DNA from: Paralcaligenes sp039935015
Lineage (GTDB): Bacteria > Pseudomonadota > Gammaproteobacteria > Burkholderiales > Burkholderiaceae_B
DNA length: 15,161 nucleotides
Assembly (NCBI GenBank): GCA_039935015.1
Contig: JBDTLC010000103.1
Span: 1 to 15,161, forward strand
Direction of reading: 5' to 3'
Part shown: one piece after another, positions 1 to 6,889 of the stretch
Layout: each line of letters begins with the position of its first letter
Position numbering within the stretch: position 1 is the stretch's first letter
Notes under the pieces: model-generated
What the model was told of the DNA's origin: nothing
Database searches by the model: none
What the model saw: the letters and a program-made list of their open reading frames with translations, nothing else
Program-made: the position numbers and the translations under genes

Positions 1-1169
1 GCAGCAATGCCCAGCAAGGGTAGGAAAGAGCAGACGTGATAGACGAATTCGATGCTGGTTGCGTCGGCGAGCATACCCAGCACAGCCGCGCCTATACCTG
101 CCATGCCAAACGCCAGGCCGAAAAACAAGCCCGAAATGGTTCCGGTTTTGCCAGGTACCAGTTCTTGCGCATAAACGATGATGGCAGGGAACGCCGAGGC
201 AATAATGACGCCAATGATGAAAACCAGCACGATCGTCCAGAACAGGCTGACAAAGGGCAGTAGCAGGGTAAAGGGTGCCGCGCCCAGAATGGAACCCCAG
301 ATGATCCGCTTGCGGCCAATGCGATCGCCGATTGGGCCGCCCGTGATGGTGCCGACGGCCACGCCCACCAGGAATACAAATAGGCAGTACTGGGCGAATT
401 GAATCGAGACGCCGAAATGATGCATGAGGTAAAAGGTGAAATAACTGTTCAAGCCGGTGAGATAAAAGAATTTTGAAAATATCAGCAGCAACAAAACAGA
501 CAGGGCGCTGATGACTTGCTTGCGTGTAAGGCCGGTGTCGACTTTGCCCAGGCTTGTGCGCCCACGTACGCTGGTCAGGTTCGCTGAATACCAGTGGCTG
601 ACGTGGTACAAAATAAACATCGCAAGCAAGGCGGCTAGCGACACCCAGGCTACGCTGCGCTGTCCGAATGGCACGATAATGAGTGCTGCCAGCAAGGGAC
701 CGATAGAAGATCCGATGTTGCCACCGACCTGGAAAATTGATTGGGCCAGCCCATGATGGCCAGACGACGCCATGCGTGCTACCCGTGAAGATTCGGGATG
801 AAAAATCGATGAACCCGTGCCGATGAGCATCGCCGCAGCGACGACGCTGGAAAAATCCCAGGCTTGTGAGAGCAGAAGCAATCCAATGAAAGTAAACCCC
901 ATCCCCATGGGTAGGGAGAATGGCAATGGGCGCTTATCGGTAAAAAACCCGATCAGGGGTTGCAGCAGGGACGACGAAAACTGGAACGCCAGGGTGATAA
1001 GGCCTACCTCCGCGAAACTTAGGCTGAAGCGGCCCTGCAAGACTGGGTAGAGCGCCAGCAGCACCGATTGCATCATATCGTTGAGCAGGTGCGATACGCT
1101 GATCGCGCCCAGCACGCCATAAACAACCCCGGTGGGGGCGGGCGTGGCTTGCGCGGTAGCTTGGTTCAT
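1..1169 (-). CDS. fsr: Fsr-type MFS efflux transporter (3' end cut by window)
   Basis: Reading the minus strand from the ATG at 1169 gives an open frame of 389 codons that leaves the window still open. It begins MNQATAQATPAPTGVVYG and ends in a hydrophobic LLGIAA. The family is usually about 400 residues, so only a short C-terminal tail is missing. The protein is strongly hydrophobic, with about twelve membrane segments. It shows the MFS motif GGPIGDRIGRKR in the cytoplasmic loop of the second half, and Fsr-like stretches such as SHLLNDMMQSVLLALYP near the N-terminus and LAQSIFQVGGNIGSSIGPLLAA in the middle. Fsr proteins are inner-membrane proton-driven drug exporters named for fosmidomycin resistance; the real substrate here cannot be read from sequence. 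The gene diverges from an AraC-type regulator 120 bp away, a common regulator/efflux-pump arrangement, so that regulator probably controls it. The Shine-Dalgarno sequence is weak. Confidence 0.9.
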   Translation of the reverse strand, partial: MNQATAQATPAPTGVVYGVLGAISVSHLLNDMMQSVLLALYPVLQGRFSLSFAEVGLITLAFQFSSSLLQPLIGFFTDKRPLPFSLPMGMGFTFIGLLLLSQAWDFSSVVAAAMLIGTGSSIFHPESSRVARMASSGHHGLAQSIFQVGGNIGSSIGPLLAALIIVPFGQRSVAWVSLAALLAMFILYHVSHWYSANLTSVRGRTSLGKVDTGLTRKQVISALSVLLLLIFSKFFYLTGLNSYFTFYLMHHFGVSIQFAQYCLFVFLVGVAVGTITGGPIGDRIGRKRIIWGSILGAAPFTLLLPFVSLFWTIVLVFIIGVIIASAFPAIIVYAQELVPGKTGTISGLFFGLAFGMAGIGAAVLGMLADATSIEFVYHVCSFLPLLGIA

Positions 1170-1289
1170 TTTTGAATCCGTCGAATCGGGCGAGCGAAGA
1201 AATGCCCATTGAATATCAGAATATAAGCAAGACTGGCTTGACTGTCTTTATAATACAAGACAAACATCATTGAGTTTCGGCCATACAAA
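1170..1289. promoter_or_regulatory. Divergent fsr / araC-type regulatory region with repeated AAGAC boxes
   Basis: This 120-bp AT-rich gap separates two start codons. On the plus strand a perfect TATAAT lies at 1249-1254 with no good -35 at the right distance (AGCAAG at 1226-1231), as expected for an activator-dependent promoter. The motif AAGAC occurs at 1229-1233 and 1257-1261 and its complement GTCTT at 1244-1248. This forms two overlapping inverted repeats, the second spanning the TATAAT. GAATAT also repeats at 1211-1216 and 1219-1224. These are plausible binding sites for the adjacent AraC-family protein; that link is inferred from position only. Confidence 0.5.
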
Positions 1290-2054
1290 ATGTCAAGACG
1301 TATAGACTTGGTGGAAGATGCGGATCGCGATGTAATCGCACTGGAGTCCGTGTATTCCAATGGGCAGACCGTTGAGGCGCATTCGCACCGTCGCATACAG
1401 CTGCTTTATGGCGCGACGGGCACCATGCAACTGGACACGAAATTCGGCACCTGGATCGTTCCTCCCGGTTTTGCCGTCTGGATACCCGCGGGTGTGTCAC
1501 ATCGATTGACCATGACCAATGTGGTCACGCACAGCCTGTATTTCCGCGGCACGGCCTTGGCCAATCCGCCCCAGAAATGTCAGGTGATTGAGGTGTTGCC
1601 GTTTTTAAGGGAATTGATTCGCGAAGCCATCAAGGTGCCTCTGCTTTATGAACCGGATCTACGCGACGGGCTGTTGATGAAAATGCTGTTACAAGAGGCC
1701 TGTGTCCAGCCTCTTGTGCCCTTGCATCTGCCCATGCCCAGAGATCCCCAACTGGCCAAGTTGTGCCAGGCGTTCTACAAGTCGCCTGTCCAGACTGCGA
1801 CGCCGCAAGAGTGGGCGCGGCAACTGCATGTCAGCGAGCGTACGTTTTATCGCCGTTTTCTGGCGAGCACCGGGATGACTTTCATTGGCTGGCGGCAACA
1901 GGCCTGCGTTTTTGTGGCCATGTCGCGTTTGTCTCTGGGTCAGAGTGTGACGGCTATTGCCCTGGACATGGGCTATGAAAGCCCTTCTTCGTTTTCCACC
2001 ATGTTCAAGAAATCCATGGGGTTTGCACCTAGTTTGTACAGGAAACAGGCTTGA
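1290..2054 (+). CDS. AraC-family transcriptional regulator with N-terminal cupin
   Basis: The protein has 254 residues, normal for one-component AraC regulators. Residues about 20-85 form an AraC-type cupin sensor domain, with EAHSHRRIQLLYG and a second histidine block in PAGVSH. Residues about 165-254 form the double helix-turn-helix domain: first helix pair around WARQLHVSERTFYRRF (175-190), second around SVTAIALDMGYESPSSFSTMFKK (219-241), ending in the usual GFAPSLYRK. The build resembles the NimR/YeaM group, which sits next to and controls MFS exporter genes. Here it diverges from the fsr-type pump, so it probably controls that pump and perhaps itself; the ligand is unknown. The ATG at 1290 was chosen because it gives the full cupin; the ribosome binding site is weak. 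The gene ends 21 bp before the end of the converging monooxygenase gene. Confidence 0.88.
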   Translation: MSRRIDLVEDADRDVIALESVYSNGQTVEAHSHRRIQLLYGATGTMQLDTKFGTWIVPPGFAVWIPAGVSHRLTMTNVVTHSLYFRGTALANPPQKCQVIEVLPFLRELIREAIKVPLLYEPDLRDGLLMKMLLQEACVQPLVPLHLPMPRDPQLAKLCQAFYKSPVQTATPQEWARQLHVSERTFYRRFLASTGMTFIGWRQQACVFVAMSRLSLGQSVTAIALDMGYESPSSFSTMFKKSMGFAPSLYRKQA

Positions 2055-2075
2055 GCGTGGTAGAAGCCGTTGATC

Positions 2076-3311
2076 TCATAATATTGGCGCTTGCGGCGAT
2101 CGCACGTGTTCGCGGCGAAAGCCTATTCCGAATAGGCGGGCAGGAACGGAACGGATCAGTGGAAAGCCCAGAAAAAAGCGGACGACGCCGGGCAGCCTGA
2201 TGGGTTTGCCGTTATCTTGTGAGGCAAGGGCCGGCGCAATAATCCGGCGCTGCAAGAATACCTGGATGGCCTGAATAATCCGAGTAGGCAATAGGCGCCG
2301 TTGCTGCACGGCGGCCAGCGCTGCGTTATTGGGCAAGCCGGACGCGAGCAGCGCCGGCGCCAGGATATTGGCGGCGGCCACCGCGTCCTGGATGGCCAGG
2401 TTAATGCCCACGCCCCCTATGGGCGACATGGCATGGGCGGCATCCCCAATCAGCAAGAGGCCCGGACGATGCCATTGTGGCAGCCGGTCGACGCGTACCT
2501 CCAATAGCTTGACATCGTCCCATGAGGTCAAGGTGTCAATCTGGTCCGCCAGAAACGGGACTCGCCGCGCGATGCGGGCGCGGAAATCGGCGATGGGGTC
2601 GGCGCACAGTGTGGCCCAGCCCCCCTTGGCGATAACGCAGGCGACCTGCCAGTAATCGTTGCGGTTGAGCAGTACCAGAAAACTGCCTTTTCCTGGTACA
2701 CCATAGGTGCCTGCGGGGTCGTCGCGATGGCGGGGCAGGCGGAACCACAGCACATCCATAGGTGCCCCCAAGTTTTGCGGCTGCAACGCGGCGGCCTCAC
2801 GCAAGCGTGATTGGCGGCCGTCGCAGCCGATGATAAGGTCGGCGTACACCTTAAGGACACCTTCGGCGGTGTTTGCGGTGACAGCGGTGGCGCGATCACC
2901 CTCATACAGCAGGCCGGTGGCCTCGGTGCTCATGAGGAGCGTAAAATTAGGGTACCGTTGCGCCTCTTCGGCCAGCAGATTAAGCAGATCCCATTGCGGC
3001 ACCAGCGACATATAAGGAAACGGCTTCAGACCACGGAAATCGCCCAGAGCGTGCGCACCGTCGGCGAACCAGCCTTCGATTTCGTTAATGCGGCGCTGCG
3101 GCAACGCGTCGAAGCGTTGTTTGAGCCCTAGTTCGGTAAGAATTTCAAGCGTGGATGGATGAACCGTATCGCCACGGAAGTCGCGCAGAAAGTCGCCGTG
3201 TTTTTCCAGCACCACGGTCGCTATGCCGGCTCGCGCCAGCAGCAATCCTAGCATTATGCCGGCTGGGCCCCCGCCCACAATGCAGCAGCGCGTTTTTAGT
3301 ACGTTTTCCAT
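2076..3311 (-). CDS. FAD-dependent monooxygenase (UbiH/PHBH-like)
   Basis: A 411-residue flavoprotein of the class A monooxygenase family (para-hydroxybenzoate hydroxylase / UbiH type). The Rossmann dinucleotide motif IVGGGPAG is at residues 11-18, with the ribose-binding acid E36 in VVLEKHGD. The CDGR motif (163-166) corresponds to the family DG motif, and LIGDAAHAMSPIGGVGIN (287-304) is the GD motif contacting the FAD ribityl chain. Such enzymes use NAD(P)H and O2 to hydroxylate aromatic or other organic substrates; nothing here fixes the substrate. The ATG at 3311 places the FAD motif close to the N-terminus as usual. An in-frame TTG 24 bp further upstream is possible but has no better ribosome binding site. 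No obvious partner gene lies beside it: it diverges from serA and converges on the AraC-type gene. Confidence 0.85.
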   Translation of the reverse strand: MENVLKTRCCIVGGGPAGIMLGLLLARAGIATVVLEKHGDFLRDFRGDTVHPSTLEILTELGLKQRFDALPQRRINEIEGWFADGAHALGDFRGLKPFPYMSLVPQWDLLNLLAEEAQRYPNFTLLMSTEATGLLYEGDRATAVTANTAEGVLKVYADLIIGCDGRQSRLREAAALQPQNLGAPMDVLWFRLPRHRDDPAGTYGVPGKGSFLVLLNRNDYWQVACVIAKGGWATLCADPIADFRARIARRVPFLADQIDTLTSWDDVKLLEVRVDRLPQWHRPGLLLIGDAAHAMSPIGGVGINLAIQDAVAAANILAPALLASGLPNNAALAAVQQRRLLPTRIIQAIQVFLQRRIIAPALASQDNGKPIRLPGVVRFFLGFPLIRSVPARLFGIGFRREHVRSPQAPIL

Positions 3312-3445
3312 AATGCAGTATGCGTAGGCGCCCAAATCCGGTCAAGGAATTTTGGGCGCTTTAACCCTTGTCTCAACATGGATGTAGGGGTTTATCCTTA
3401 ATTGTTGCAGCACAATAATTGTTTGTCGTTTGTTTTGGAATATTC

Positions 3446-4645
3446 ATGACCCGAATTGTTTTGTTCGAAAATATTCACCCGAGTGCCCGAGAAATCTTTG
3501 CTGGGGCTGGCTTTAACGAAATTACGGCGCATGCCTCGGCATTGCCTCCCGATTCGCTACGTGAGGCCTTGCGGGGCGCGCAGGTGGTGGGGATTCGTTC
3601 GCGTACGCATCTTGATGCCGCTTTGCTCTCGGACTTGTCCGATTTGCGCGCGGTAGGCTGTTTTTGCATAGGTACCAACCAGGTAGATCTTGAAACGACC
3701 ATGTTGCGTGGCGTGCCGGTCTTCAATGCACCGTTTTCGAATACGCGTTCGGTGGCCGAACTGGTGTTGGCGGAGGCTATTTTGTTGCTGCGCCGCATTC
3801 CTGAAAAAAACGCGCGCGTGCATCAGGGGCACTGGGACAAATCTGCCATAGGCGCATTCGAGGCGCGCGGTAAAACGCTAGGGGTGATCGGCTACGGCAA
3901 TATCGGTTCGCAGGTGGGAACTCTAGCCGAGACTTGCGGCATGCGAGTGGTCTTTCACGATGTCGAAGCCAAGCTGCCATTGGGCAACGCACGCGCCTGC
4001 ACCTCGCTCGATGCGTTGCTGGCGCAGTCCGATGTGGTGACCCTGCACGTACCGGGTGGTCGCAGTACCAAAAACATCATGGATGCGACAACGTTGGCGG
4101 TCATGAAGCCGGGCGCTATTTTGATCAACGCGTCGCGTGGCACGGTGGTTGACATCGAGGCGCTGCATGCGGCCTTGACTAGCGGCCATTTGTCGGGCGC
4201 GGCGCTGGATGTTTTCCCCACCGAACCAAAAAATGTGGATGAACCGCTGGCGAGTCCTTTGATCGGCTTGCGCAATGTCATTTTGACCCCACATATCGGC
4301 GGCAGCACGCAAGAATCCCAAGAAAATATTGGCCGGGAAGTGGCGGAAAAATTAGTGCGTTTTTTAAAGAGCGGCACGTCGAAAGGGGCTGTGAATTTCC
4401 CCGAAATTCCGTATCAAGAGGCCGCGGGCTCGGCACGCATTCTGCATGTGCACCGCAATTTGCCAGGCGCGCTGGGTACGTTGAGCAATCTGATGGCCGA
4501 ACATGGTTTGAATATTGTCAGCCAGCAACTGCAAACCCGTGGGCAGATCGGTTACGTGATTTCCGATGTGGAGGGCACCGTCGACGATACCGTGATGTCG
4601 GTTTTGCGCAAGCACCCCATTACCGTGCGGTGCGATCTAGTGTGA
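3446..4645 (+). CDS. serA: D-3-phosphoglycerate dehydrogenase
   Basis: First enzyme of the phosphorylated serine pathway: it oxidises 3-phosphoglycerate to 3-phosphohydroxypyruvate with NAD+ in the cytoplasm. The 399 residues match the E. coli-type short SerA. GCFCIGTNQVDL (71-82) and NAPFSNTRSVAEL (94-106) are family signatures. The nucleotide motif GYGNIG is at 149-154 with D172 at the NAD ribose position. The catalytic set is R231 (INASRGTVVD), E260 (FPTEP) and H283 (TPHIGGS), matching E. coli R240, E269 and H292 with a constant offset. The C-terminal ACT domain (about 330-399) keeps H336, N338 and N356, equivalent to the E. coli serine-binding H344, N346 and N364, so feedback inhibition by L-serine is expected. 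The ATG at 3446 has GGA about 7 bp upstream. A TTG 27 bp earlier would only add a non-conserved extension. Confidence 0.96.
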   Translation: MTRIVLFENIHPSAREIFAGAGFNEITAHASALPPDSLREALRGAQVVGIRSRTHLDAALLSDLSDLRAVGCFCIGTNQVDLETTMLRGVPVFNAPFSNTRSVAELVLAEAILLLRRIPEKNARVHQGHWDKSAIGAFEARGKTLGVIGYGNIGSQVGTLAETCGMRVVFHDVEAKLPLGNARACTSLDALLAQSDVVTLHVPGGRSTKNIMDATTLAVMKPGAILINASRGTVVDIEALHAALTSGHLSGAALDVFPTEPKNVDEPLASPLIGLRNVILTPHIGGSTQESQENIGREVAEKLVRFLKSGTSKGAVNFPEIPYQEAAGSARILHVHRNLPGALGTLSNLMAEHGLNIVSQQLQTRGQIGYVISDVEGTVDDTVMSVLRKHPITVRCDLV

Positions 4646-4736
4646 AGTAGCACGCCATGGCGAGGTTACATATCTTGATTTAAAAATGGGATAGTATTTT
4701 GCTCGGGATTGACGCCGTGGTATTTTGGACGTGCTT

Positions 4737-5894
4737 ATGAAGACACTGTTAGTGGGTTTATGGATTGCCCTGGGATGCGCCTCGGGCGCTTGGGCGCAGG
4801 CTGTGACCGCCCCGGCGCTCGCTGCAAAAGCCTGGCTATTGCTGGATGCGACCAGCGGCCAGGTGATTGCCGAGCAAAATGCCGATGTGCGTATTGAACC
4901 GGCTTCATTGACCAAGATCATGACGGCCTATCTGGTTTTCAAGGCCATCAAAGATCACCGCTTATCCGCGCAGCAGATAGTTACTGTATCTAAACGCGCA
5001 TGGGGTGTCGCTGCGGGCAGCTCTAAAATGTTTTTAACACCGGGCGCACAGGTTACGGTGGATCAGCTGCTGAAAGGTTTGCTGGTGGAATCAGGCAATG
5101 ACGCCGCAGTCGCGCTGGCCGAAGCCACTGCAGGCAGTGTTGAAGGGTTTGTCGTGCAGATGAACCGAGAGGCGCAGACGATGGGTTTGCACGCTACCCA
5201 TTTCGCGAATCCGAATGGCTTGCCCGACCCAGGTACCTATTCCAGTGCGCGAGACCTGTCGGTGCTGGCACGGCATCTGATCGGAGATTTTCCCGTCCTG
5301 TACAAAGGCTACGATACGACTCGCGAGTTTACCTACAACAAAATTACCCAGCGTAATCGCAACCGCCTGTTGTGGCTGGATCCGACAGTCGATGGCTTGA
5401 AGACTGGTCATACGGAGTCTGCGGGCTATTGTCTTATTGGCTCTGCATTACGGCCCGAAGGAGGGGTTCAGCGGCGGCTAATTTCGGTTGTGCTGGGAAC
5501 CGCCTCTGACCATGCGCGCACTCAGGAAAGTTTGACTTTGCTGGACTGGGGGTTTCAGAACTTCGAGACTGTGCGTCTTTATAGCAAAGGGCAGGTCGTT
5601 ACGACGGAGCGAGTCTGGAAGGGCCAGCAAAACCGCGTGAAGCTTGGGTTTGACCATGATGTGTTCCTGACCTTGCCCCGCTCTGCCAAGATTGGCAGCG
5701 TGCCGACCGTGAGCACCCCGGCGCCCTTGATTGCGCCGCTGACTTTGCACGAGTCTGTTGCTACGCTGAACGCGACCATCGACGGAAAATCGTTGAAACT
5801 GCCGCTGGTGACGCTCGATGGCGTCGGTAAGGCCGGCTTTCTGGGCCGTACCTGGGATTCAGTGGCGTTGTGGGTAAGCCAGGCGCGCGGGTAG
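4737..5894 (+). CDS. dacC: D-alanyl-D-alanine carboxypeptidase (PBP5/6 family)
   Basis: A low-molecular-weight penicillin-binding protein that trims the terminal D-Ala from peptidoglycan pentapeptides in the periplasm. The 385-residue product starts with a clear signal peptide (MKTLLVGLWIALGCASGAWA, probable cleavage after A20). It then has the three active-site motifs in order: S57-x-x-K60 (PASLTKIM), S119-G-N121 and K222-T-G224. The segment from about 280 to 365 is the beta-rich PBP5 C-terminal domain. The last 20 residues (around FLGRTWDSVALWVSQ) look like the amphipathic helix anchoring these proteins to the outer face of the inner membrane. The ATG at 4737 was chosen over an upstream TTG because it starts the signal peptide directly and has GGAC about 8 bp upstream. 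It follows serA by 91 bp on the same strand. Downstream lies a repeat-filled region rather than another cell-wall or lipoate gene. Confidence 0.94.
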   Translation: MKTLLVGLWIALGCASGAWAQAVTAPALAAKAWLLLDATSGQVIAEQNADVRIEPASLTKIMTAYLVFKAIKDHRLSAQQIVTVSKRAWGVAAGSSKMFLTPGAQVTVDQLLKGLLVESGNDAAVALAEATAGSVEGFVVQMNREAQTMGLHATHFANPNGLPDPGTYSSARDLSVLARHLIGDFPVLYKGYDTTREFTYNKITQRNRNRLLWLDPTVDGLKTGHTESAGYCLIGSALRPEGGVQRRLISVVLGTASDHARTQESLTLLDWGFQNFETVRLYSKGQVVTTERVWKGQQNRVKLGFDHDVFLTLPRSAKIGSVPTVSTPAPLIAPLTLHESVATLNATIDGKSLKLPLVTLDGVGKAGFLGRTWDSVALWVSQARG

Positions 5895-5922
5895 GTAGCT
5901 ATTTTGGCGCGGCCATCTTGTT

Positions 5923-5993
5923 GTAGCGGCATGTTGTAGCGGCACCCCTTATGTAGCGGCACCCCTTATGTAGCGGCACCCCTTGTGGGTGCC
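5923..5993 (+). repeat. GTAG-headed REP array (one full and three partial units)
   Basis: The motif GTAGCGGC occurs four times head to tail, at 5923, 5936, 5953 and 5970. The last three units share GTAGCGGCACCCCTT at an exact 17-bp period. Only the final unit (5970-5993) is complete: tetranucleotide GTAG followed by stem GGCACCC (5975-5981), a 5-nt loop and GGGTGCC (5987-5993). A GTAG or GGAG head followed by a short palindrome is the known signature of REP sequences mobilised by REP-associated tyrosine transposases (RAYTs). The same compound unit recurs at 14479-14521. The hairpin lies about 80 bp after the dacC stop and might also act as a weak transcript end or protect the mRNA 3' end. A further partial unit (GTAG plus GTGCC) is at about 6007-6015. 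Confidence 0.8.
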
Positions 5994-6008
5994 ACAGCAG
6001 TTTGTTGT

Positions 6009-6290
6009 AGGTGCCACAGTAGCTTGCTTTGCGCTACGTTCCTGCGGTAAACCGGCGATGATGCGTCAGGCGTGCCCGCTCACCTCGTCCGGTCCTGGCT
6101 TCGCCAGGACTGCCTGCGCCAAGCACCCGGATTGGGGCGGGGCGCAAACTCGCAACATGACCCGTCCACTGGACGGGTCAAAGCGTTTTGCTCGAACAGT
6201 GCGCCCCTTGCCTCCCCAATCCGGGTGCTTGGCGCAGCGGACTCGAGTTCGCCGGCCCGCCTGACGCATCATCGCCTTGCGTAGGGGTGT
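6009..6290. repeat. Large nested palindromic repeat, copy 1
   Basis: This non-coding element has four nested or adjacent stems. Outer arms are GGCGATGATGCGTCAGGCG (6054-6072) and its perfect complement (6258-6276), 19 of 19 pairs. A small left-hand hairpin is GTCCTGGC/GCCAGGAC (6092-6099, 6103-6110). Inner arms of 24 bp (6114-6137 and 6214-6237) pair perfectly and are followed by GGGGCGCA/TGCGCCCC (6139-6146, 6200-6207). The tip is TGACCCGTCC/GGACGGGTCA (6158-6167, 6171-6180). Outside the outer arms CTACG (6034-6038) could pair with CGTAG (6280-6284). A second copy lies at about 12627-12890, with similarity starting near the GGTGCCA at 6010. Short open frames inside (peptides resembling QAPGLG) are by-products of the repeat. 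Of the 506-bp gene-free stretch 5895-6400, the rest (6291-6400) shows no gene, only a weak AT-rich dyad at 6336-6357. Confidence 0.88.
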
Positions 6291-6400
6291 GGTGGCGTTT
6301 TTTGGCTTTGTGGTGGGATCTCTTGTATGTGCCAAAGATTTCTGCTATCTGAAATCTGTATCGTCCAAAGGTGCTTCATCTCGAACAGCGCCTTTGCGGG

Positions 6401-6889
6401 CTACGAGCTCTTTTGCAGCTTGGGCGGGTGCTCGGAGCGGATCCACTGTAATTTTCTTTGGTTCGCTTGTTGCGTGGACACTTCGCTGTTCTCTTCGGGG
6501 ATGATGTCGGCCAGGGTGTAGCGCTGAAGGTGCTGCAGAAATTGCTGCAGAGCACCGTCGATAATGGCTGTCAGGCGGCAACGCCCGCTTAGCGAGCAGG
6601 TGTTGCCTGAACCCAGGCACTCCACCAGGTCAAGATCGTTTTCGGTGTCGCGCAGCACCTCTCCCAAGTTGATTTCGCCAGGAGGATACGCCAGGCGCAT
6701 GCCACCGTGCTTGCCGCGCACGGTTTCGATCCAGCCCTGTTGACCCAGACGATGCGTGATTTTCATTAAATGCGGCTCAGAAATGTCGTAGGCGCGCGCA
6801 ATTTCCGAGATCGTGCAGAGCCGCTCGGGGTGTCGACCCAGGTACATGAGCAAGCGCATGGCGTAGTCGGTCAGGGTTGTCAGGCGCAT
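6401..6889 (-). CDS. nsrR: NsrR, Rrf2-family nitric-oxide-sensing repressor
   Basis: The 162-residue protein has the Rrf2 winged helix-turn-helix at its N-terminus: MRLTTLTDYAMRLLMYLG, then ISEIARAYDISEPHLMKITHRLGQQGWIETVRGKHGGMRLA (28-68). Cysteines C91, C98 and C104 lie in an E-C-x6-C-x5-C arrangement, the NsrR pattern for binding a [Fe-S] cluster. In known NsrR proteins nitric oxide destroys or modifies the cluster and releases DNA. The ATG at 6889 overlaps the nnrS stop as TAATG, so the two are probably translationally coupled. An open frame runs further upstream inside nnrS but is only its shadow. The partner genes (nnrS, truncated haemoglobin) and the operator at 8565-8587 support the NsrR assignment over other Rrf2 members such as IscR. 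The C-terminal tail beyond about residue 140 is poorly conserved-looking and polar. Confidence 0.9.
   Translation of the reverse strand: MRLTTLTDYAMRLLMYLGRHPERLCTISEIARAYDISEPHLMKITHRLGQQGWIETVRGKHGGMRLAYPPGEINLGEVLRDTENDLDLVECLGSGNTCSLSGRCRLTAIIDGALQQFLQHLQRYTLADIIPEENSEVSTQQANQRKLQWIRSEHPPKLQKSS

Noticed and set aside
3312..3335. TTG at 3335 as the start of the monooxygenase gene
   Set aside because: It adds eight residues with no family resemblance and no better ribosome binding site than the ATG at 3311.
3401..3416. ATTGT/ACAAT dyad upstream of serA as a regulator site
   Set aside because: Only 5-bp AT-rich arms in an AT-rich leader, easily due to chance, with no recognised regulator consensus.
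4709..4737. TTGACG before dacC as a -35 element
   Set aside because: It is too close to the start codon to allow a -10 and a leader with a ribosome binding site.
5936..5993. Tandem 17-bp units taken as a CRISPR array
   Set aside because: The copies directly abut with no unique spacers, and the unit fits a GTAG-headed REP.
6336..6357. AGATTTC/GAAATCT dyad as a terminator for nsrR
   Set aside because: The stem is AT-rich and weak, with an 8-nt loop and no real T-run on the minus strand.
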